Shown piece by piece: positions 51,780 through 61,330 of a DNA stretch of 64,000 bases. A model generated the notes under the pieces. The model saw only the letters and a program-made list of their open reading frames with translations. It was not told the DNA's origin and searched no databases. Each line of letters begins with the position of its first letter. Within the stretch, counting starts at the first letter, position 1. The DNA is from Parafannyhessea umbonata (lineage in GTDB: Bacteria > Actinomycetota > Coriobacteriia > Coriobacteriales > Atopobiaceae). Both the position numbers and the translations under genes were made by a program. The stretch lies in NCBI RefSeq assembly GCF_900105025.1, contig NZ_LT629759.1:744001-808000 (forward strand). Direction: 5' to 3'.

Positions 51780-53465
51780 CTAGCCATGCACCACTACGAC
51801 GTCGCCGACCTTCGTGATGTCGTAAAGCTGCTTTGCGGCTGCCGCAGGGAGGTTGATGCACCCGTGGCTGCCGTTGCCCTGGTAGACGGTGCCGCCAAAT
51901 GTGGATCTCCACGGAGCGTCGTGGAACGCCACCAGGTTGGTGATGAACGGCATCCAGTAGTTCACATGGCTCGTGTAGTCGGGCTGTCCGTCGTGGTTCT
52001 CGTCGAGACCCTTTAGCGTCTGGTCAGTGCCCTTGTTGCCGTTGATGGAGTAGACGCCGGTGGGGGTGCCGTGGCCCTCGGTCGGGTCGCCGGAGACGAA
52101 GTCACTCTCCCAGATGACCTTTCCTCCGTCGTAGAAGCGGACGTGCTGCTCGGTGAGGTCGACGTCCAGGTACCTGCCTCCCCAGTCGGCACCGCCGGGA
52201 TTCCACTCGGAGGCCTTCTGCGACCAAGGCACGTCAAAGCTAGCCTCCTTCGCGCCCTCGATGTTGGACGCGAGCGTGGAGGCAAGCTGGTCGCCGTCGA
52301 CGCTCCAACCGTACGTTCCGCCGGAGACCGTGACCTGCTTGCCGTCCGCGCGCTGGTACTTTCGCTCTGCGCCGACGGTGTTGAGCGTCTTCGCGAGGTC
52401 GCCGGAGGCCCACTGCTTGATGGCGTCGGTGTTCAGGGAGACGGACAGGTCGTCGCCGAACGTTATCCACTGCGCGATAGTTTTAGGCTCTACGGTCGTG
52501 ACGGTCTTGCCGTTCGCGGTGAGCGTCTGCTTCGCGGCGACGAACTTGTTCGCCGTCTCGACGGCCTTAGTGAGCTCGGCGCTCTCGGAGGTGTACTTCG
52601 GCTGCACAAGCTCGGACTCGCCCAGACCAAGGTCGGACTTGCCCTTCAGGATCGCCTTGCGAACCGCCTTCGTGACGGCATCCGCGTCCACGGCGGTTCC
52701 GGCCTTCTCCTTCACGACGACGAACTTGCTCTCCTTCTCGTCGAAGGTCGCGGTGGCGCTCTGTGGTTGAGTCGCGCTCTGGTTCGCGGAGTCGACCGCG
52801 GCTTTCACCAAGGCGTCGAGCCTCTCCTTGCTGTAGCTCACGTCCGCCTTCGCCGAGAGGTCGTTTCCAGTGAAGATGCTGACGGGCCAAGCCCACACGT
52901 TCACCTTTGACATGGTGTCCGCGGCATACGCCGAGGTGTCGGACTTCAGGTCGATGTCCTTGCCCTTGAGCGAGAGGCTCACGTTGTCACCGCTGGCGGA
53001 GAGCGAGTAGTTGCCCAGCTTGTTGGACATCTCCTTCGCGACGGCGTCCGGGGTCTTGAATGCGACGGACTCTCCGTTGATAGTGGTGTTCGGCATGTAC
53101 ATGTGGGACCAAAGGGCACATCCACCCAGGTAGATGGCGCAGACGGCCCCTACGACGATTGCCGCTGCCTTTCCGTGGCGTCCTTTGCGGCCGCGCTCGG
53201 ACGCGCCCCGCTCGTGGACGCGCATGGCATCCTGGTCAAGGTGCGGGTCGTTTGCGGCGACGGCGCCCGTCGCAGGCATCGCGGGTGGTGCCATGGTGGC
53301 GGTCCGGCCTGCCCTGGTCCCGTTGGCGGGTTGGCTGAAGTGCGCGCCGCGAGCGGCTCTGCCAGACGGCTTGGCGTCGCGTTGCGGCGAGGATTGTCCG
53401 ACCTTCTCGCCCCGCGCGTTGATCACGTCGATGCGCTGGCGCTCCGGTCTCTGCTTGTCGGTCAC
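51780..53465 (-). CDS. L,D-transpeptidase (YkuD) with peptidoglycan-binding/tether domains
   Basis: 561 residues from a GTG with AGAGG upstream. A cytosolic polar N-terminus (~95 residues, low complexity) precedes one membrane anchor (AAAIVVGAVCAIYLGGCALW, about 99-118). An extracellular region of about 300 residues contains two repeats of the PG_binding_4 type (YSKERLDALVKAAVDSAN..., IEGAKEASFDVP). The C-terminal YkuD domain starts RYLDVDLTEQHVRFYDGGKVIWESDFVSG, with the catalytic GSHGCINLP (His534, Cys536). It forms 3-3 cross-links in peptidoglycan or anchors proteins to the wall. A monocistronic unit, divergent from the methyltransferase gene. Confidence 0.93.
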   Translation of the reverse strand: MTDKQRPERQRIDVINARGEKVGQSSPQRDAKPSGRAARGAHFSQPANGTRAGRTATMAPPAMPATGAVAANDPHLDQDAMRVHERGASERGRKGRHGKAAAIVVGAVCAIYLGGCALWSHMYMPNTTINGESVAFKTPDAVAKEMSNKLGNYSLSASGDNVSLSLKGKDIDLKSDTSAYAADTMSKVNVWAWPVSIFTGNDLSAKADVSYSKERLDALVKAAVDSANQSATQPQSATATFDEKESKFVVVKEKAGTAVDADAVTKAVRKAILKGKSDLGLGESELVQPKYTSESAELTKAVETANKFVAAKQTLTANGKTVTTVEPKTIAQWITFGDDLSVSLNTDAIKQWASGDLAKTLNTVGAERKYQRADGKQVTVSGGTYGWSVDGDQLASTLASNIEGAKEASFDVPWSQKASEWNPGGADWGGRYLDVDLTEQHVRFYDGGKVIWESDFVSGDPTEGHGTPTGVYSINGNKGTDQTLKGLDENHDGQPDYTSHVNYWMPFITNLVAFHDAPWRSTFGGTVYQGNGSHGCINLPAAAAKQLYDITKVGDVVVVHG

Positions 53466-53573
53466 GATATGCCTCTGATTCCATGGTCGGTGCGGCGCCT
53501 TTGGGGCCGCGAATGCTCACGGGTTACAATTCTATCCAAATGCCCTGCCCCCTAACGAATGGTGACGAATTCA

Positions 53574-54401
53574 ATGGCAATTTCACGTATCACAAGTCTT
53601 GCTGACAGTCGGCTCGACCCTTACCTGCGGCTTTCCGAGCGGCAGCTTAGAAGCGTCCTGCATCCGGAAGAGGCCCTTGTCATCCTCGAGTCCCTGTTCG
53701 TGATCAAGCTCGCGTTCGAGCGGGAACTCGACGTGGTTTCGGTCCTGGTGGACGAGCGCCACGTGGGCGCTCTGGAGTCTGCCGTTCCCGGCCTGGGCGA
53801 GAAGGGCGTGGACGTCCTGGTTGCGAACCGGGGACTGCTGAGCCAGGTGACGGGCTTCAACGTCACGAGGGGCTACATGGCCGCCGCGCGCCGGCCGGCC
53901 GCAGGGAGCCTCTGCGACGTGCTGGAGGGCGCACGGTCCGTCGCGGTGCTCGAAGGCCTGGTGGACGTGAGCAACCTGGGGGCGATCTTCAGGAACGCGG
54001 CCGCCCTGGGGGTGGACGGCGTCGTGCTCGCGCCGGAGTGCGCGGACCCCCTCAACAGGCGCGCGGTGCGCGTTTCCATGGGAAACGTGTTCCTGGTGCC
54101 GTGGGCTGTCGCTCCGCGCCCGTGGCCGGGCGCGCTTATGGACGAGCTTCGCCAGAGGGGGTTCGGCACGGTGGCGATGGCGCTGGACGAAAGGGCCGTG
54201 CGCCTTGACGATCCGTCGCTTCGGCGGGACCCAAAGACGGCGCTCTTCTTCGGGACGGAGGGTACGGGTCTCACGCGGCCGGTGCTCGACGGCGTGGACC
54301 GGACCGTGATCATTCCCATGGCGCGCGGCGTTGACTCGCTCAACGTGGCGGCGAGCTCCGCCGTTGCGTTCTGGGAGTTGTTTGCGCGTCGCCGTGGCTA
54401 A
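53574..54401 (+). CDS. TrmH/SpoU-family RNA 2'-O-methyltransferase
   Basis: About 275 residues (start at 53574; an ATG five codons earlier is possible, and neither has a clear ribosome binding site). The N-terminal substrate-binding part is about 1-115 (DPYLRLSERQLRSVLHPEEALVILES). The SpoU knot follows: VAVLEGLVDVSNLGAIFRNAAALGVDGVVLAPECADPLNRRAVRVSMGNVFLVPW, FFGTEGTGLT and IPMARGVDSLNVAASSAVAFWEL. These residues form the SAM-binding knot. Whether it modifies rRNA or tRNA cannot be told. GGTTACAAT (53522-53530) is a likely -10. Confidence 0.88.
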   Translation: MAISRITSLADSRLDPYLRLSERQLRSVLHPEEALVILESLFVIKLAFERELDVVSVLVDERHVGALESAVPGLGEKGVDVLVANRGLLSQVTGFNVTRGYMAAARRPAAGSLCDVLEGARSVAVLEGLVDVSNLGAIFRNAAALGVDGVVLAPECADPLNRRAVRVSMGNVFLVPWAVAPRPWPGALMDELRQRGFGTVAMALDERAVRLDDPSLRRDPKTALFFGTEGTGLTRPVLDGVDRTVIIPMARGVDSLNVAASSAVAFWELFARRRG

Positions 54402-54485
54402 AGACCCTCACGTTGGGTATTAATGGGAAAAGTCGTGCGGCCCGCAGGGTGGCCGCACAGTGCGGAGAAACCGATTAGGACGGAT

Positions 54486-56369
54486 ATGGACGACAAGAAG
54501 AAGCGACAATCGATGATCGTGTACCTGATCATCGCCATCGCGCTTGCAATCGGCCTGCGTGCGTACCTGTATCCCAGCATCACGCAGTCCCAGGTACAAG
54601 AAGTGAGCTACAGCCAGTTCGTCGACATGGTGGACGACGGTGACGTGAAGACCGTCAAGCTGAACACCGGCGACAGCAAGATCAGGTTCACGACCGACAA
54701 GGAGGGCGTGACGTACGAGACCACGCAGTTCCCTAACGACTCGGGGCTCGTGAAGCGCCTGCGCGACGCCGGTGTGAAGTTCTCGGCGGAGATCCCCGAC
54801 GAAAGCGACAACCTGTGGCTGTACATGATCTTGAGCTACGTCCTCCCGATCGTGCTCATCTTCGGCGGCGGCTACCTCCTGAACAGGAGGCTGCGCAAGC
54901 AGATGGGCGATGACGGACCCTCCATGAACTTCGGCGGCGGATTCGGCATGGGCGGGGGTCTCGGCCGCTCGAACGCCAAGGAGGTCAAGGGCAAGGAGAC
55001 GGGCGTCACGTTCAAGGACGTCGCGGGCCAGGACGAGGCGAAGGAGTCCCTGCAGGAGATCGTGAACTTCCTTTCGCACCCCGAGAAGTACGCGGCAATC
55101 GGTGCCCGATGCCCGCGCGGCGCGCTGCTCGTTGGTCCCCCGGGCACGGGCAAGACGCTGCTTGCGAAGGCGGTCGCCGGCGAGGCGGACGTCCCGTTCT
55201 TCCAGATCTCGGGCTCCGAGTTCGTCGAGATGTTCGTGGGCCGTGGCGCCGCGAAGGTACGCGACCTCTTCAAGCAGGCAAACGAGAAGGCCCCGTGCAT
55301 CGTGTTCATCGACGAGATCGACACTATCGGCAAGAAGCGTGGCATGTCCATCAACTCGAACGACGAGCGCGAGCAGACGCTGAACCAACTCCTGACCGAG
55401 ATGGACGGCTTCGACAACCACAAGGGCATCGTCGTTCTCGCCGCGACGAACCAGCCCGACGTGCTCGACCCGGCGCTGCTGCGTCCCGGCCGCTTCGACC
55501 GTCGCATCCCCGTCGAGCTCCCGGATTTGGTGGGCCGCGAGGCGATCCTTAAGCTTCACGCGAACGACGTGAAGATGGAGCCCGGTATCGACTTCGGCTT
55601 CGTCGCGCGCACCACGCCGGGTGCCTCTGGAGCGGACCTCGCAAACATCATCAACGAGGCGGCGCTCAGGGCCGTACGCATGGGTCGCTCCCGCGTGACG
55701 CAGGAGGACATCACGGAGTCCGTCGACGTGGTCATCGCGGGCGAGAAGAAGAAGTCCACGGTGCTGAACGACCACGAGAAGGAGGTCGTCGCGTACCACG
55801 AGACCGGCCACGCCATCGTCGCGGCCGTCCAGGACGGCAAGACGCCCGTCTCGAAGATCACGATCGTCCCGCGCACGTCCGGCGCGCTCGGCTTCACCAT
55901 GCAAGCCGAGGAGGACGAGCACTACCTCACGACGCGCGAGGAGTACGAGCAGCGCATCGCTGTGCTCTGCGGCGGCCGAGCCGCCGAGGAGCTCATCTTC
56001 GGCCACATGACGTCCGGTGCCGCGAACGACATCGAGAAGGCGACGAAGATCGCCCGCGCCATGGTGACGCAGCTCGGCATGTCCGACAAGTTCGGCATGG
56101 TTGCGCTTGGCGAGTCGCGCAACCGCTACCTCGGTGGCGGCACGGAGCTCACGTGCTCCGACGCGACGGCGACCGAGATCGACAACGAGGTGACCGCCAT
56201 CGTGGAGAAGGGCCACCAGACCGCGCTCAAGACCCTGCGCGACAACCGCTTCAAGCTCCATGAGATCGCGCATTACCTCCAGAAGAAGGAGACCATCACG
56301 GGCGAGGAGTTCATGAACATCCTCAACCGCGACGACGGCTTCGCGCCGAAGTACGGAGGCGAGCAGTAG
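54486..56369 (+). CDS. ftsH: ATP-dependent zinc metalloprotease FtsH
   Basis: 627 residues from the ATG at 54486 (AGGACGG upstream); the frame opens at 54423, but that ATG has no ribosome binding site. Membrane helix 1 ([19 protein letters not shown]), a short extracytoplasmic domain and helix 2 ([20 protein letters not shown]) precede a Gly-rich linker. The AAA+ domain has Walker A GPPGTGKT at 217-224, [12 protein letters not shown] and the SRH. The zinc-protease motif HETGH (His438, Glu439, His442) is followed by VMSGAAND-type residues ([15 protein letters not shown]). It degrades membrane and regulatory proteins. Confidence 0.96.
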   Translation: MDDKKKRQSMIVYLIIAIALAIGLRAYLYPSITQSQVQEVSYSQFVDMVDDGDVKTVKLNTGDSKIRFTTDKEGVTYETTQFPNDSGLVKRLRDAGVKFSAEIPDESDNLWLYMILSYVLPIVLIFGGGYLLNRRLRKQMGDDGPSMNFGGGFGMGGGLGRSNAKEVKGKETGVTFKDVAGQDEAKESLQEIVNFLSHPEKYAAIGARCPRGALLVGPPGTGKTLLAKAVAGEADVPFFQISGSEFVEMFVGRGAAKVRDLFKQANEKAPCIVFIDEIDTIGKKRGMSINSNDEREQTLNQLLTEMDGFDNHKGIVVLAATNQPDVLDPALLRPGRFDRRIPVELPDLVGREAILKLHANDVKMEPGIDFGFVARTTPGASGADLANIINEAALRAVRMGRSRVTQEDITESVDVVIAGEKKKSTVLNDHEKEVVAYHETGHAIVAAVQDGKTPVSKITIVPRTSGALGFTMQAEEDEHYLTTREEYEQRIAVLCGGRAAEELIFGHMTSGAANDIEKATKIARAMVTQLGMSDKFGMVALGESRNRYLGGGTELTCSDATATEIDNEVTAIVEKGHQTALKTLRDNRFKLHEIAHYLQKKETITGEEFMNILNRDDGFAPKYGGEQ

Positions 56370-56409
56370 CGTCTGCCTTGCGATAGAAGGTGCAGGCGAA
56401 GAGATCCTG

Positions 56410-56442
56410 ACGGGGCCCCGCGGCGCGCGAGGCCCCGTTTTC
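56410..56442 (+). terminator. Terminator after ftsH
   Basis: ACGGGGCC and GGCCCCGT form a perfect 8-bp stem, followed by TTTTCT, about 40 bases after the ftsH stop. Confidence 0.85.
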
Positions 56443-56461
56443 TGTCTGGGCGAGGGCGGCG

Positions 56462-56481
56462 GTCCTTCTCGCCCGGCGCTA
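56462..56481. repeat. Dispersed 20-bp repeat, copy B
   Basis: Identical to 11356-11375. Here it forms the right arm of a potential hairpin with CTGGGCGAG about 20 bases upstream. It lies between the ftsH terminator and the ileS leader, in otherwise featureless DNA (56443-56550). Confidence 0.6.
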
Positions 56482-56573
56482 GTTCCGGGTATGCAAAATG
56501 TCAATTTAGTTGTCGGCCCGTGCCACGATTGTTCCGCGAACGGCCGGCAAGTGCTATCATTCGGCATGCTGCG

Positions 56574-56825
56574 TTGATGGGGAGAGTACCTTGGACGGGG
56601 CGGCCCAGAGAGAGCGGGGACGGTGGGAGCCCGCGGTCGTGTCCAGGCGAAGATCACCCCGGAGCTGCGGTCCGAAAGCCGACGTTGCCTGGCAAGTAGG
56701 CGCCGCCGGAGAGACCGCCGACACAGGTCTACCGAGTAAGGCGGAAATCCGCTCGCTGGGTGGTCACAAGCGAAGTGTAATAGGAGCGCTTCGTCCCAGC
56801 AGGAGGGACGGGCGCTCTTTTTCGT
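56574..56825 (+). ncRNA. T-box riboswitch controlling ileS
   Basis: A complete T-box leader is readable: Stem I with GAGAGTA and AGAGAGC elements, the GGTGGGAGC...ACCCCGGAGC specifier arm with codon ATC (Ile) at 56653-56655, the GAAAGCC linker, and Stem III around GAGTAAGGCGGAAATCCGC. A T-box sequence GGGTGGTCACAAGCG (56758-56772) and a terminator GAGCGC(TT)CGTCCC...GGGACGGGCGCTC ending in TTTTT (56783-56822) complete it. Uncharged tRNA-Ile should favour the antiterminator and switch on ileS. A TATCAT -10-like element lies at 56555-56560. Confidence 0.93.
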
Positions 56826-56852
56826 GGGTGCCCAGGAAGGGAAGGACACGAG

Positions 56853-59666
56853 GTGGCAAATCAGTACAAGAAGACGATGAACTTGCCCAAGACCAAGTTC
56901 TCGATGCGCGCCGGACTCGCCCAGCACGAGCCCGAGAGGCTGAAGGACTGGGACGAGAACGACGTCTACGGCCAGCTGCTCAAGAAGAACGAGGGGCACG
57001 AGAAGTTCGTGCTTCACGACGGCCCCCCGTACGCCAACGGCCCGATCCACCTTGGACACGCCCAAAACAAGATCTCGAAGGACATCATCAACCGCTACTG
57101 GTCGATGCGTGGATACCAGACGCCGTACGTGCCTGGCTGGGACTGCCACGGACAGCCGATCGAGCACAAGGTCGAGCAGATGCTCGGGACCGAGAAGTTC
57201 AACCAGCTCCCCACGGTGAAGATCCGCGAGCTGTGCCGCAAGATGGCCGTCGAGCAGGTCGACACCCAGCGCCAGGGCTTCAAGCGCCTGGGCGTCTTGG
57301 GCGAGTGGGCTAACCCCTACCTCACCTACACGCACGACTACGACGCGACCGACGTGGAGATCTTCAAGGCGATCTTCGACAAGGGTGCCATCTACCGCGG
57401 CCGCAAGCCCGTGCATTGGTGCACCCATTGCCATACGGCGCTCGCCGAGGCAGAGATCGAGTACGGCGACGAGGTCAGCCCCGCCATCTTCGTGCGCTTC
57501 GAGATGACGACGGTGCCCGAGGGCCTCGAGGCCTACGAGGGCAGGCTCTGGGTGGACATCTGGACGACGACCCCGTGGACCCTTCCTGCGGACGACGCCG
57601 TCATCCTGCATCCGGAGGCCGACTACGTCGCGGTCGTCGTGGACGGTCGCGCCGAGATCATGGCCGAGGCGCTCGTTGAGAAGGACTGCGAGAAGTTCGG
57701 GTACGAGTCCTATGAGCTCGCCCGCCGCGCCGACGGCGAGGTGTGGCGCATGTCCGGCACGGACCTCTGCCACAACAAGTACAAGCAGCCGATCTTTGGC
57801 GACCAGGGTGTCGAGGGCGAGTTCATCTACGCCGACTACGTCACGCTCGACGACGGCACCGGCATCGTCCACACGGCACCCGGCCACGGCGTGGACGACT
57901 ACAACGCGGGCATGCGCTTCAACATCCCCGTCGTGATGCCGGTCGACGACGACGGCAACTTCTACAAGGGCGATGGCATGGGCACTGGCGGCCCGTGGTC
58001 CGGCATGAACGTGAACGACGCGAACCCGAAGATCATCGAGTGGCTCCAGGAGCGCGGCACGCTCATCCTGCACGAGGACATCAGCCACAGCTACCCGCAC
58101 TGCTGGCGCTGCAAGCAGCCCGTGATCTTCCGCGCGACGAGCCAATGGTTCGTCTCCATGGACAAGACCGGTCTTCGCAAGCAGGCCCTGGACGAGCTCT
58201 CTAAGGTCAAGTTCTATCCCGCGCACGCCGTGAAGCGCATCGGCTCCATGGTGGAGGGGCGTCCGGACTGGTGCATCAGTCGCCAGCGCAACTGGGGCGT
58301 GCCCATCCCGGCGTTCACCTGCGAGGACTGCGGCGAGACCGTCATGAACGACGACACGCTCGACAAGGTGATCGATCTCTTCCGCAAGGAGGGCTCCGAC
58401 GCCTGGTTCACGGAGGATCCCGCGAGCTACCTGGGCGACGCCTGCGTCTGCCCCAAGTGCGGCAGCCATCACCTGAAGGCGAACAAGGACATCCTCGACG
58501 TCTGGTGGGACTCTGGCGTCAGCCACACCGCGGTCTGCAAGCACCGCGACTACCTCAAGTTCCCGGCTGACGTGTACCTGGAGGGCTCGGACCAACACCG
58601 CGGCTGGTTCATGAGCTCGCTCATGACGTCGGTCGGCGCGTACGGCAAGGCGCCGTACAAGGCCGTCATCAGCCAGGGCTTCACGCTCGACGGCCAGGGC
58701 CGCAAGATGAGCAAGTCGCTCGGCAACGTCATCGACCCGAACAAGGTGTGCGACAACGAGGGCGCCGACGTCCTGCGCCTGTGGCTCGCGTCCGTCGACA
58801 CCTCCGTCGACGTCCCGTGCGACGAGACGATCCTCTCGCACGTCGGGGACGCGTACCGCAAGATCCGCAACACCCTGCGCTTCCTGCTCGGAGAGCTCGA
58901 GGGCCAGTTCGACCCGGCTACGGACGCCGTTCCGTTCGACGAGCTCGAGCCGTTCGACAAGCTGACGCTCGCCCACATGTGCGAGGTCCACGACGTCGTG
59001 ACGAAGGCATACTCCGAGTACCGCTTCAACGTGGTGTATCGCAACCTGTATGACTACGTGACGGAGCTCTCCAACGGCTACCTCAACGCCACGAAGGACC
59101 GCACGTACTGCGGTGGCAAGGGCACGCACGAGCGCCTGTCCGCACAGACGACGTGGGCGCACATCCTCACGATGCTCGTCCACGACCTGCAGCCCGTCCT
59201 CGTGTACACCACGGACGAGATCATGCAGTACCTGCCGGAGTCCATGCGCGACGGCCAGAAGTACGCCGCCCTTCTCGACTGGTACCAGAACCCCGTCGAC
59301 GCGGACGTGTACCAGGGCTTGCTGCCGGCGTACCGGGCGCTCGTCGAGGCGCGCGGCGCGTTCACCAAGTCCTACGAGGAGGCCACGGCGTCCGGTGTCG
59401 TCGAGGAGAAGACGACGCAGGCGGCCCGCGCGGAGCTGACGCTTCCGCAGGAGCAGTACGACGCGCTCTCGCAGTCCGGCTGCGACCTGGCGGAGGCCTT
59501 CGTGTGCTCCGACGTCTGCCTGCACGTCGGCGAGGAGCTGTCCTGCGAGGTCCTTCCCGCCAACGGCGAGAAGTGCCCGCGCTGCTGGAACTGGCGCGAG
59601 CTCGGCGAGGATGGCCTGTGCGAGAGGTGCCACGACGTCGTGGCACGGCTCGCGGACGAGGAGTAG
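56853..59666 (+). CDS. ileS: Isoleucyl-tRNA synthetase
   Basis: 937 residues from a GTG with GGAAGGGAAGG upstream, directly after the T-box. A class I synthetase with HIGH-type motif PIHLGHAQNK (about 68-77), a large editing domain with WTTTPWTLPADDAV, the signature KMSKSLGN (about 616-623), and a C-terminal zinc-binding tail CPRCWNWRELGEDGLCERCHD. It is complete and of normal bacterial length. It is followed at once by lspA and rluD, the common ileS-lspA-rluD order. Confidence 0.96.
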   Translation: MANQYKKTMNLPKTKFSMRAGLAQHEPERLKDWDENDVYGQLLKKNEGHEKFVLHDGPPYANGPIHLGHAQNKISKDIINRYWSMRGYQTPYVPGWDCHGQPIEHKVEQMLGTEKFNQLPTVKIRELCRKMAVEQVDTQRQGFKRLGVLGEWANPYLTYTHDYDATDVEIFKAIFDKGAIYRGRKPVHWCTHCHTALAEAEIEYGDEVSPAIFVRFEMTTVPEGLEAYEGRLWVDIWTTTPWTLPADDAVILHPEADYVAVVVDGRAEIMAEALVEKDCEKFGYESYELARRADGEVWRMSGTDLCHNKYKQPIFGDQGVEGEFIYADYVTLDDGTGIVHTAPGHGVDDYNAGMRFNIPVVMPVDDDGNFYKGDGMGTGGPWSGMNVNDANPKIIEWLQERGTLILHEDISHSYPHCWRCKQPVIFRATSQWFVSMDKTGLRKQALDELSKVKFYPAHAVKRIGSMVEGRPDWCISRQRNWGVPIPAFTCEDCGETVMNDDTLDKVIDLFRKEGSDAWFTEDPASYLGDACVCPKCGSHHLKANKDILDVWWDSGVSHTAVCKHRDYLKFPADVYLEGSDQHRGWFMSSLMTSVGAYGKAPYKAVISQGFTLDGQGRKMSKSLGNVIDPNKVCDNEGADVLRLWLASVDTSVDVPCDETILSHVGDAYRKIRNTLRFLLGELEGQFDPATDAVPFDELEPFDKLTLAHMCEVHDVVTKAYSEYRFNVVYRNLYDYVTELSNGYLNATKDRTYCGGKGTHERLSAQTTWAHILTMLVHDLQPVLVYTTDEIMQYLPESMRDGQKYAALLDWYQNPVDADVYQGLLPAYRALVEARGAFTKSYEEATASGVVEEKTTQAARAELTLPQEQYDALSQSGCDLAEAFVCSDVCLHVGEELSCEVLPANGEKCPRCWNWRELGEDGLCERCHDVVARLADEE

Positions 59667-59673
59667 CGGTAGC

Positions 59674-60189
59674 GTGGTAGCGACGAGCAAGGTTTCGGCA
59701 AGGGGCACCCGGGCGATCGTCTTCTGGGTCGCCGCGTGCCTCGTGCTGGTGCTTGACCAGACGACGAAGCTCGCGGTGCGCTCCGTCCTGCGCGCGGGAG
59801 AGCGCCAGGCCCTCATCCCGGGGGTGCTGGACCTCCTGTACGTGAAGAACGACGGCGCGGCCTTCAGCCTCGGCCGCGGGGCGGGACCACTGTTCGTCCT
59901 CATCGCCGCGGCCGTCGTGTGCGTGGCGTTCGCGTACGTGTGGCGCGAGGACGTACCCCTGTCGCTCGTGCTGCCCATCGCGTGCGTCGCGGGCGGCGGA
60001 GTCGGCAACATGGTCGACAGGCTTTGCGCCGGCTACGTCACGGACTTCCTCGCGACCTCGTTCGTCGACTTCCCGGTGTTCAACGTGGCCGACATCTTCG
60101 TGACGTGCGGCATCGTGTGCGCGCTCATCGCGTACAACGTGTGGGAGTCCGGGCGCGAGCGCGCCAACGGGGACGCCGGTGGCAGGTAG
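59674..60189 (+). CDS. lspA: Lipoprotein signal peptidase II
   Basis: About 171 residues from a GTG at 59674 with AGGAG ten bases upstream. A four-helix membrane aspartic peptidase: VFWVAACLVLVLDQTTKLAVR, YVKNDGAAFSLGRG, GGGVGNMVDRLCAGYVTDFL with the first catalytic Asp, and FPVFNVADIFVTCGIVCALI with the second. It removes signal peptides from prolipoproteins such as the M19 dipeptidase described above. Confidence 0.95.
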   Translation: MVATSKVSARGTRAIVFWVAACLVLVLDQTTKLAVRSVLRAGERQALIPGVLDLLYVKNDGAAFSLGRGAGPLFVLIAAAVVCVAFAYVWREDVPLSLVLPIACVAGGGVGNMVDRLCAGYVTDFLATSFVDFPVFNVADIFVTCGIVCALIAYNVWESGRERANGDAGGR

Positions 60190-60281
60190 TCGCGCGTCGA
60201 AACATCTTGCAGGCCCAAGGCGTGGGTCCGGCTTCGTCCGGGCCCACGCCCGTGCAAAGGAGAGGAACGGGTGAGAAGGAC

Positions 60282-61301
60282 ATGGCCGTCATCGTGAACG
60301 CCCTCGTGGGCCCGGAGTCAGACGGGCTTCGGCTTGACACGTTCCTCGCGAGCGTGGACGGCTGCCCTTCTCGCAGCGCGTGCGCAAAGCTCGTCGCGGC
60401 AGGCGAGGTCACCATAAACTCGACGCTCGCGACGTCAAAGAGCGAGACCGTCTGCCTCGGCGACCGCATCCAGGCGCGCGTTCCCGACCCGGAGCCCGAA
60501 GACGGGGCGCTCGCGCCGAACCCGTCCATTGCGCTCGACGTGCGCTTCGAGGACGACCACCTCATCGTGCTGTCAAAGCAGGCGGGGCTCGTGTGTCACC
60601 CCAGCCCGGGCCACGTGGACGACACGCTCGCGAACGCGCTCGTCGCGCGCTGCGGCTACGGGCACCTCGGCATGCTGCAGGGCGAAGACAGGCCGGGCAT
60701 CGTGCACCGGCTCGACATGGACACCTCCGGCCTCATGGTGTGCGCGAAGGACGACGCCACGCAGAAGGCGCTGCAGGACCTCATCCGCCTACGCGTGCTC
60801 GACAGGCGCTACGTCACGCTCGTGCACGGCTACGTCGCGCCGGACTCAGGCACCATCACCACGGGCATCGCGCGTTCGCGTCGCGACCGGCTGCGCATGA
60901 CGGTCTCGGACGACCCCGGCGCGCGCGAGGCCATCACGACGTTCCGCACGCTCGAGCGATTCGAGGCCGGCAGGTTCGACGAGGGCTTCTCGCTTCTTGA
61001 GTGCCACCTCTACACCGGACGCACCCACCAGATCCGCGTCCACATGCGCCACGCCGGCCATCCCTGCGTGGGCGACCAGCTGTACGGGCGCGGCGACGAC
61101 CGCACGAACATGGGTCTGCGCCGCCAGTTCCTGCACTCGTGGCACATCCGCTTCGATCATCCCGTTACTGGAGAGACCATCGAGCTTGCAGACCGCCTGC
61201 CCCCCGACCTCTCCTCTGTACTAGAATCGCTACATGACCGCTCTATGGGCCGCACGCAGGCGGGGGAGAAGATCTGCCCCCTGCTCGTGGCCGGCACCTA
61301 G
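60282..61301 (+). CDS. rluD: RluD-family rRNA pseudouridine synthase
   Basis: 339 residues. The ATG at 60282 is preceded by AAGGAGAGG 16 bases away and GAGAAGGA adjacent to it; longer frames are open. An N-terminal S4 RNA-binding domain (GLRLDTFLASVDGCPSRSACAKLVAAGEVTINS) is followed by the catalytic core GIVHRLDMDTSGLMV (HRLD at 142-145, catalytic Asp145) and YTGRTHQIRVHMRHAGHPCVGDQLYG. It likely modifies 23S rRNA, as RluD does. The ileS-lspA-rluD grouping supports the call. Confidence 0.9.
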   Translation: MAVIVNALVGPESDGLRLDTFLASVDGCPSRSACAKLVAAGEVTINSTLATSKSETVCLGDRIQARVPDPEPEDGALAPNPSIALDVRFEDDHLIVLSKQAGLVCHPSPGHVDDTLANALVARCGYGHLGMLQGEDRPGIVHRLDMDTSGLMVCAKDDATQKALQDLIRLRVLDRRYVTLVHGYVAPDSGTITTGIARSRRDRLRMTVSDDPGAREAITTFRTLERFEAGRFDEGFSLLECHLYTGRTHQIRVHMRHAGHPCVGDQLYGRGDDRTNMGLRRQFLHSWHIRFDHPVTGETIELADRLPPDLSSVLESLHDRSMGRTQAGEKICPLLVAGT

Positions 61302-61330
61302 GGCCACCATAAGTTTTGGAAGGATGCCGC

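Noticed and set aside
53571-54401. The methyltransferase as a toxin-linked or resistance (tsr-type) gene
   Set aside because: It has only generic TrmH/SpoU knot motifs, and no antibiotic biosynthesis or mobile genes are nearby.
54420-60011. A 1863-residue minus-strand open frame across ftsH, ileS and lspA
   Set aside because: It runs antisense to three clear genes and the T-box, has no start signal or family motif, and is explained by the lack of stop codons opposite GC-rich codons.
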